Shown here one piece after another: positions 58,711 through 64,000 of a stretch of DNA of 64,000 nt. Location: positions 46,323,348-46,387,347 of the forward strand of contig NC_134102.1 of NCBI RefSeq assembly GCF_000715075.1, read 5' to 3'. A program made the position numbers and the translations under genes. The notes below the pieces were generated by a model. It saw nothing but the letters and a program-made list of their open reading frames with translations. It searched no databases and was not told where the DNA came from. This stretch comes from Nicotiana tabacum (Eukaryota > Streptophyta > Magnoliopsida > Solanales > Solanaceae). Numbering within the stretch: the stretch's first letter is position 1; every line of letters begins with the position of its first letter.

Positions 58711-59304
58711 TGTTATAAAATAAAGATTATAAAGTAAAGACAAGTATAGAGAAACTGATATATTATTCAAACTTCAAACTTCTGTACATAATGAACTGAA
58801 TTCTCCTCTATTTATAAAAGAAAGGAAGCTGTTGTGTAAGCTGCTACTGCAAGCTGCTGTGTAAGCTGCTTGTAAGTTGCTGCTCTAAACTGTTGTGCCG
58901 GATATAGATAATCTTCTATCATGGGTAATATTTATCCATAACGGAGTACCACGGAGTACCGAAAGGATAAGTTTCTTCAGGAGGCTTATTTCCAATAGAG
59001 TACTAAATAGATAAATGTATCTATGGCGGAGTCTCATATGGATAAACTTCTTCAGGAAGCTTATTTACAACAGAGTACTAAATGAACATCCATAATATAA
59101 TATATTCATAATACTCCCCCTTGGATGTTCATTAAAAGATAATGTGCCTCGTTAAAACCTTACTAGAAAAAATCCCGTGGGAAAAAATCCTAGTGAAGGA
59201 AAAAGAGTACACATATTTAGTAATACGCATTGCTAGATGCCTCATTAAAAACCTTATAAGGAAAACCCTGTGGGAAAAAACCTTAATAAGGAAAAAAGAG
59301 TACA
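58711..59304 (-). repeat. Copia element 3' LTR, about 594 bp
   Basis: On the - strand it would run TGTACTCTTTTTTCC (59304) to TTATTTTATAACA (58711). It contains TATAAATAG on the - strand (58808-58816). The polypurine tract 'catcagggggagtaaaata' lies just before it (59309-59327). Boundaries rest on TG..CA and the tract, not on a second LTR, which is outside the window. Confidence 0.65.
58808..58816 (-). promoter_or_regulatory. TATA box in Copia LTR
   Basis: TATAAATAG on the - strand, about 100 bases before the LTR end, which leaves room for R and U5. Confidence 0.55.
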
Positions 59305-59334
59305 TCGCGTATTTTACTCCCCCTGATGAAAACT

Positions 59335-60150
59335 TTATTTTAAATATTTAAGTCTCCGCATTCCAATCTTGTATACCATCTTCTCAAAAGTTGAAGTTGG
59401 TAAAGATTTGGTGAATAAATCTGCCGGATTGTCACTTGAACGGATTTATTGCACATCAATGTCACCATTTTTCTGAAGATCGTGTATGTAGAATAATTTT
59501 AGTGAAATGTGCTTCGTTCTATCTCCTTTTATAAATTCTCCCTTCAATTGGGCTATGCATGCAGCATTGTCTTCGTATAAAATTGTGGGTCTTTTCTCAC
59601 ATTCCAAATCACATTTTTCTCGAATAAAATGAATTATTGATCTCAACCATACGCATTCCCTACTTGCTTCATGAATGGCTATTATTTCAGCATGATTTGA
59701 AGAAGTAGCAACAATAGATTGTTTTGTGGAGCGCCATGATATGATAGTACCTCCACATGTAAACACGTACCCGGTCTGAGATCTAGCTTTATGGGGATCA
59801 GATAAATAACCTGCATCTGCATAACCAACAAGATCTGCACTATCTTTGTTAGCATAAAACAAACTCATATCAAGAGTTCCCTTTAAATATCCCAATATAT
59901 GCTTAATCCCGTTCCAATGTCTCCGTGTAGGAGAAGAGCTATATCTTGCTAGTAAATTAACAGAAAATGCTATGTCAGGCCTTGTAGCATTAGCAAGATA
60001 CATAAGTGCACCAATTGCACTGAGATAGGGTGTTTCAGGACCCAGGAGTTCCTCATCCTCTTCTGGAGGTCGGAACGGGTCCTTATTCACTTCAAGTGAT
60101 CGAACAACCATTAGTGTACTCAATGGGTGCACTTTGTCCATGTAAAAGCG
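59335..60150 (-). pseudogene. pol: Copia RT end and RNase H
   Basis: Readable from 60198 to the TAA at 59335-59337: 'ALMYLANATRPDIAFSVNLL' and 'GYADAGYLSDPHKARSQTGY' (RNase H first Asp), then 'KQSIVATSSNHAEIIAIHEA' and 'LYEDNAACIAQLKGEFIKGD'. A TAA about 35 codons before the end (near 59449) interrupts 'GDIDVQ*IRSSDNLADLFTK'. In the Ty1/Copia order this domain comes last. Confidence 0.88.
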
Positions 60151-60880
60151 TTTTAAGACCCTTTTCTGTATAGGCATATTGATGCATAAAGATCTCATTT
60201 GCTAAATATTCAATTTGCAGCCCAAGACAAAGTTTTGTCTTTCCAAGATCTTTCATCTCAAATTCTTTCTTAAGATATTCAATTGCCTTTTGGAGCTCTT
60301 CTGGAGTTCCAACGAGATTTATGTCATCAACATAAACAGCAAGTATAACAAATTCTAATGCCATTTTCTTTATAAAAATACATGGACAAATAACATCATT
60401 TATGTAACCCTCTTTCAACAAATATTCACTGAGGCGATTATACCACATGCGCCCAGATTGTTTTAAACCGTACAAAGATCTTTGTAATCTGATTGAGTAC
60501 ATTTTTCGAGATTTTGAATATGCTTCAGGCATTTTAAATCCTTCAGGGATTTTCATGTAAATCTCATTATCAAGTGACCCGTACAGATAAGCCGTAACCA
60601 CATCCATCATATGTATTTCAAGCCTTTCACGTAAGGCTAAACTGATGAGATATCGAAATGTTATAGCATCCATAACGGGTGAATATGTTTCTTCATAATC
60701 GACTCCAGGTCGTTGTGAGAATCCTTGTGCGACAAGGCGAGCCTTGTATCTTTCAACTTCATTTTGCTCATTCCTTTTTCGCAAAAAAACCCATTTATGA
60801 CCAACTGGTTTTATACCAGCAGGTGTTTGGACTACTGGTCCAAAGACCTCTCTTTTAGCAAGTGCGTTCAATTCTGATTG
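60140..60880 (-). pseudogene. pol: Copia reverse transcriptase
   Basis: RVT_2 motifs: 'KPVGHKWVFLRKRNE', 'RLVAQGFSQRPGVDYEETYS', 'DVVTAYLYGSLDNEIYMKIP', 'LYGLKQSGRMWYNRL' and the catalytic Y-V-D-D in 'LAVYVDDINLVG' near 60330. A frameshift near 60150 ('AYTEKG' to 'VLKRFYMDK') separates it from RNase H. Confidence 0.9.
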
Positions 60881-61585
60881 AATTGCCCCTTACCATTTTG
60901 ACCAATCAGATCTTTGTTGACATTCTTCGACAGATTGGGGTTCAAAATCCTCACTATCTTGCATAATGTTAAGTGCAATATTATATGCAAAAATATTATC
61001 CACCACTATTTCAGATCGATTTAAATTAATCCCATCACCAGTAGAACTTATTAAAAGTTCTTCGCTCACTTGAGTCTCGGGTTTATTGATTTCTTCAGGA
61101 ATCTCATAACTAATCAGATCTTGGGTCTCTTCAGGAGATCCCTTCATAATATCATTTTGATCATTTGTCGATTTTATTTTTCTAGGATTTCGATCCTTAG
61201 AACCCATAGGCCTACCACGCTTCAGGCGTGCTTTAGGTTCACTGGCTCTCATGCTAATAGATGGTCCTGCTGGGACATCAATTCGGATAGGCACATTCTC
61301 TGCAAGGATATGTGACTTAGTTATCCTTTTCAAATCAGTAAATGCGTCTGGCATTTGATTTGCTATATTCTGTAAATGGATGATCTTTTGGACCTCCTGA
61401 TTACATATAGGGTTACATGGATCAAAGTGAGATAATGATAAAACTTTTCACACAATTTCTCTTTTGATTTCTTTTTTCTCTCTCCCTAATTGTGGGAAAT
61501 TTATTTTATCAAATCGACAATATGCAAATCGAGCAGTAAATAAATCTCCAGTCAATGGTTCAAGATAGCGAATAATAGAGGGTGA
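60881..61585 (-). pseudogene. pol: Copia linker between integrase and RT
   Basis: The integrase C-terminal tail and the spacer: a basic motif 'RGRPMGSKDRNPRK' near 61190 and acidic stretches up to 'ECQQRSDWSKW', where a TAA joins RT. Several stops and a degraded part lie at 61360-61585. Confidence 0.7.
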
Positions 61586-62400
61586 TTAAAACCCAATATA
61601 TATTCCTAACCTTCTTTGGGGGCCCATCTTACTGCGCTGTGGTGGTGCTACTGGCACATATACAGCATATCCAAAAATTCGTAGATGGGCAATATTTGAT
61701 TCATGACCAAAAACTAATTGTGACGGAGAATATTTATTATAATGTGTTGGTCTGAGACGGATAAGTGATACTGCGTGCAAGATAGCATGGCCCCAAACAG
61801 TAGTGGGCAATTTTGTTTTCATAAGTAATGGTCTTGCTATCAATTGCAGTCGTTTAATAAATGACTCTGCAAGGCCATTTTGAGTATGAACATAAGCTAC
61901 CGGATGTTCAACTTTTATCCCAACTGATAGACAGTAATCATCAAAAGCTTGAGATGAGAATTTTCCAGCATTATCAAGGCGAATAGACTTTATAGGATAA
62001 TCTGGGAATTGTGCCCTTAATCGAATTATTTGGGCTAATAACTTTGCAAACGCCAGGTTGCGAGATGATAATAGGCACACATGAGACCATCTTGAAGATG
62101 CATCTATTAGGACCATAAAATATCTAAACAACCCACTTGGTGGGTGAATAGGTCTACATATATCCCCATGTATATGTTCTAAGAAGGTAGGGGACTCAAT
62201 GCCAACCTTCATTGGTGATGGTCTAGTGATCATTTTGCCTTGATAACAAGCATCACAAGAAAATTCATTATTTGTAAGAATCTTCAGGTTCTTTAATGGA
62301 TGCCCACTCGAATTTTCAGTAATTCGTCTCATCATTATTGATCCAGGATGGCCCAAACGGCCATGCTAAAGCACAAAAGTATTTGAATCAGTAAACTTCT
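61586..62400 (-). pseudogene. pol: Copia integrase
   Basis: The HHCC end 'CDACYQGKMITRPSP' and the core triad are visible: Asp in 'HIHGDICRPIHPP', Asp in 'IRLDNAGKFSSQAF', Glu in 'TQNGLAESFIKRL'. The C-terminal 'GPQRRLGIYIGF' precedes a TAA. At the N-terminal side a TAG stands in 'FVL*HGRLGHPGS', where Trp is usual. The triad is intact but the frame is not. Confidence 0.88.
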
Positions 62401-62913
62401 GGTTTACAATAGAGTGTGCTTCAACTATACTAATCTTTGAATAATATAAGCCAGAAGATAAAGTTGGTAACTTTTCTACAATGCATTTCTGGCCAGAAAT
62501 ATTCTTTGTAATACAAAGATATTCCACATTCATTTCATCTATTGTCTCAACATGATACCCATTTCGGCGGATATCTATAAAACTCAACAAGTTTCTTCGG
62601 GACTTGGAGGAGTACAATGCATTATCGATAATAAGTTTTGTTCCCTTAGACAGAAATACAATAGCTCTTCCGGAGCCTTCAATCAAACTTATATTACCAG
62701 AAATTGTAGAAATATTTACTTTTCCTTATGCAAATAAGAAAAGTATTTCTGATCTTTGAATATGGCATGCGTTGTTCCACTATCAACTACACAAATATCT
62801 TCATGATTGGTCTTTGATCCAAACATAATTTGAGGATTATCCATATTATTCAAAATGACATAAACAAAATAAATATGATAATAAATATTATAACTTTTAT
62901 TTATGTACAACAA
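62401..62913 (-). pseudogene. pol: Copia protease
   Basis: 'ICVVDSGTTHAIFKDQKYF' (D-S-G active site) near 62790, then after a small frame change 'LIEGSGRAIVFLSKGTKLII' and 'NALYSSKSRRNLLSFIDIRR'. This is the usual protease and pre-integrase order of Ty1/Copia. Confidence 0.85.
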
Positions 62914-62951
62914 TTACATAACTTTACTATAAATAACAAAAATTAAAATAT

Positions 62952-63963
62952 TTACATCTCTACAGATTCACTACCGATCACATGACTTGTTTCTCCTTCT
63001 GGGAGTGCAAAGTAATCAGCTACATCCAAATGCATGAAGTCTAAATTATCTTCAGAAATAAAATTTGCTTCAGCATTTTTCTCTGTCTTCTTCAGGGAGG
63101 CTTGATACAGCTCAACCAGGTGCTTTGGCGTATGACATGTACGTGACCAGTGCCCTTTTCCTCCACATCTATAGCATGCATTTTCTGGCTTTGCTGCTTG
63201 CACCGCTTCATGCTTTTGTTCCTTCCTTTTCCACTACTGGTGGTGAGGAGGTTTCTTTGGTGCATTGTTATTACCATGATTAGAGTTTCCTCCCCGACCA
63301 CGGCCATGACCACGACTGGGGCCACGTCCTCTTCCACGTTTAGCTTGGTAGAAGTTCGTCTCATTCACTTCAGGGAATGGACAAGAACCAGTAGGTCGGC
63401 TTTCATGGTTTTTCATTAATAGCCCATTATGTTGCTCGGCTACAAGAAGATGTGAGATAAGTTCAGAATACTTTTTGAATCCCATCTCTCGATATTGCTG
63501 CTGCAGGAGCATATTCGAGGCATGAAAAGTGGTGAAAGTTTTCTCCAACATATCATGATCAGTAATATTATCACCACATAGTTTCAATTGGGAAATAATT
63601 CTGAACATAGCAGAATTATACTCACTGATAGATTTAAAATCTTATAGCCTTAGATGAGTCCAATCATAATGTGCCTGTGGAAGAACGACCATCTTCAGGT
63701 GGTCATATCTATCTTTCAAATTACTTCACAGTATGACTGAATCTTTAACAGTAAGATATTCCATTTTCAGGCCCTCATCAAGGTGATGGCGTAAGAATAT
63801 CATTGCTTTGGCACGGTCTTGGTTTGATGCCTGATTTTTATCTTTGATGGTGTCTGCCAGACCCATCGCATCAAGATGAATTTCGGCATCAAGCACCCCA
63901 AGACATGTAGCTTTTGCCCGATATATCCAAGGCTACAAACTCAAGTTTAGAAAGATTTGACAT
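62952..63963 (-). pseudogene. gag: Copia gag
   Basis: Start ATG at 63961-63963 ('MSNLSKLEFVALDISGKSY'). Early frameshift near 63905, then 'LDAEIHLDAMGLADTIKDKN' and 'DRAKAMIFLRHHLDEGLK'. Stops near 63728 (Trp expected) and 63643 (Gln expected). UBN2-like core 'EYNSAMFRIISQLKLCGDNI', an Arg/Gly-rich stretch near 63310, and a zinc knuckle 'CYRCGGKGHWSRTC' near 63165. The gag ends at 62952-62954. Confidence 0.86.
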
Positions 63964-63985
63964 TATTTAGAAAAAGAAAGTTCGT

Positions 63986-64000
63986 ACCTCTGATACTTTC
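63986..64000 (-). other. Copia primer-binding site at window edge
   Basis: On the - strand the last bases read GAAAGTATCAGAGGTACG; GTATCAGAG is the core of the initiator-Met primer site. The 5' LTR should therefore begin within a few bases beyond 64000. Confidence 0.6.

Overview
This window looks like plant nuclear DNA from a repeat-dense, probably pericentromeric or otherwise heterochromatic region. The base composition, the Ty3/Gypsy and Ty1/Copia families and the initiator-Met primer sites (TGGTATCAGAGC) point to a eudicot. The LTR families resemble those I know from Solanaceae; that assignment is from memory and is moderately confident. I see no convincing host gene, no tRNA or rRNA gene and no CRISPR array. 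Nearly everything is transposable element, much of it nested.

Layout on the + strand. 1-7530 is a pile of Gypsy LTR pieces: LTR A to 1949, inside LTR B1 (1950-4690), inside a chimeric LTR end (4691-5277). A decayed gag (5412-6555) and a block with a 52-bp tandem repeat follow. 7531-19622 is element C, a decayed Gypsy chromovirus whose leader is split by a 2.6-kb solo LTR in the opposite orientation (10812-13410, TSD TTTCT). 19623-22282 is AT-rich and holds a MITE-like repeat. 22283-41899 is element D, another decayed Gypsy element. Its 5' LTR is interrupted by element G (23375-33666), a young complete 10.3-kb Gypsy element with two 2510-bp LTRs and a GAATT target duplication.

41900-45041 holds remnants of Tat/Ogre-like and Athila-like elements. 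45042-53806 is element E on the - strand, an LTR element with no sizeable ORF. It is interrupted by element F (46630-51297, - strand), a Gypsy element that lacks reverse transcriptase and RNase H and has a mutated integrase. 53807-58710 is AT-rich with Helitron-like ends. 58711-64000 is a decayed Copia element on the - strand; its 5' LTR must lie just past the right edge.

The genes are retroelement polyproteins: gag packages the RNA, protease cleaves the polyprotein, RT/RNase H makes the cDNA, integrase inserts it, and a C-terminal chromodomain may target heterochromatin in the Gypsy elements. Only G is nearly intact: one 1602-codon frame with two TAG codons, both in the place of an expected CAG. 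The most informative signal is how the copies decay. In element C about 4 kb of gag-pol stays in frame while glutamine and tryptophan codons have become stops, the pattern expected from deamination of methylated cytosine. I found no clear new biological system. The best leads are this mutational pattern, the palindromic word clusters inside the LTRs, the RT-less element F, and the ORF-less element E.
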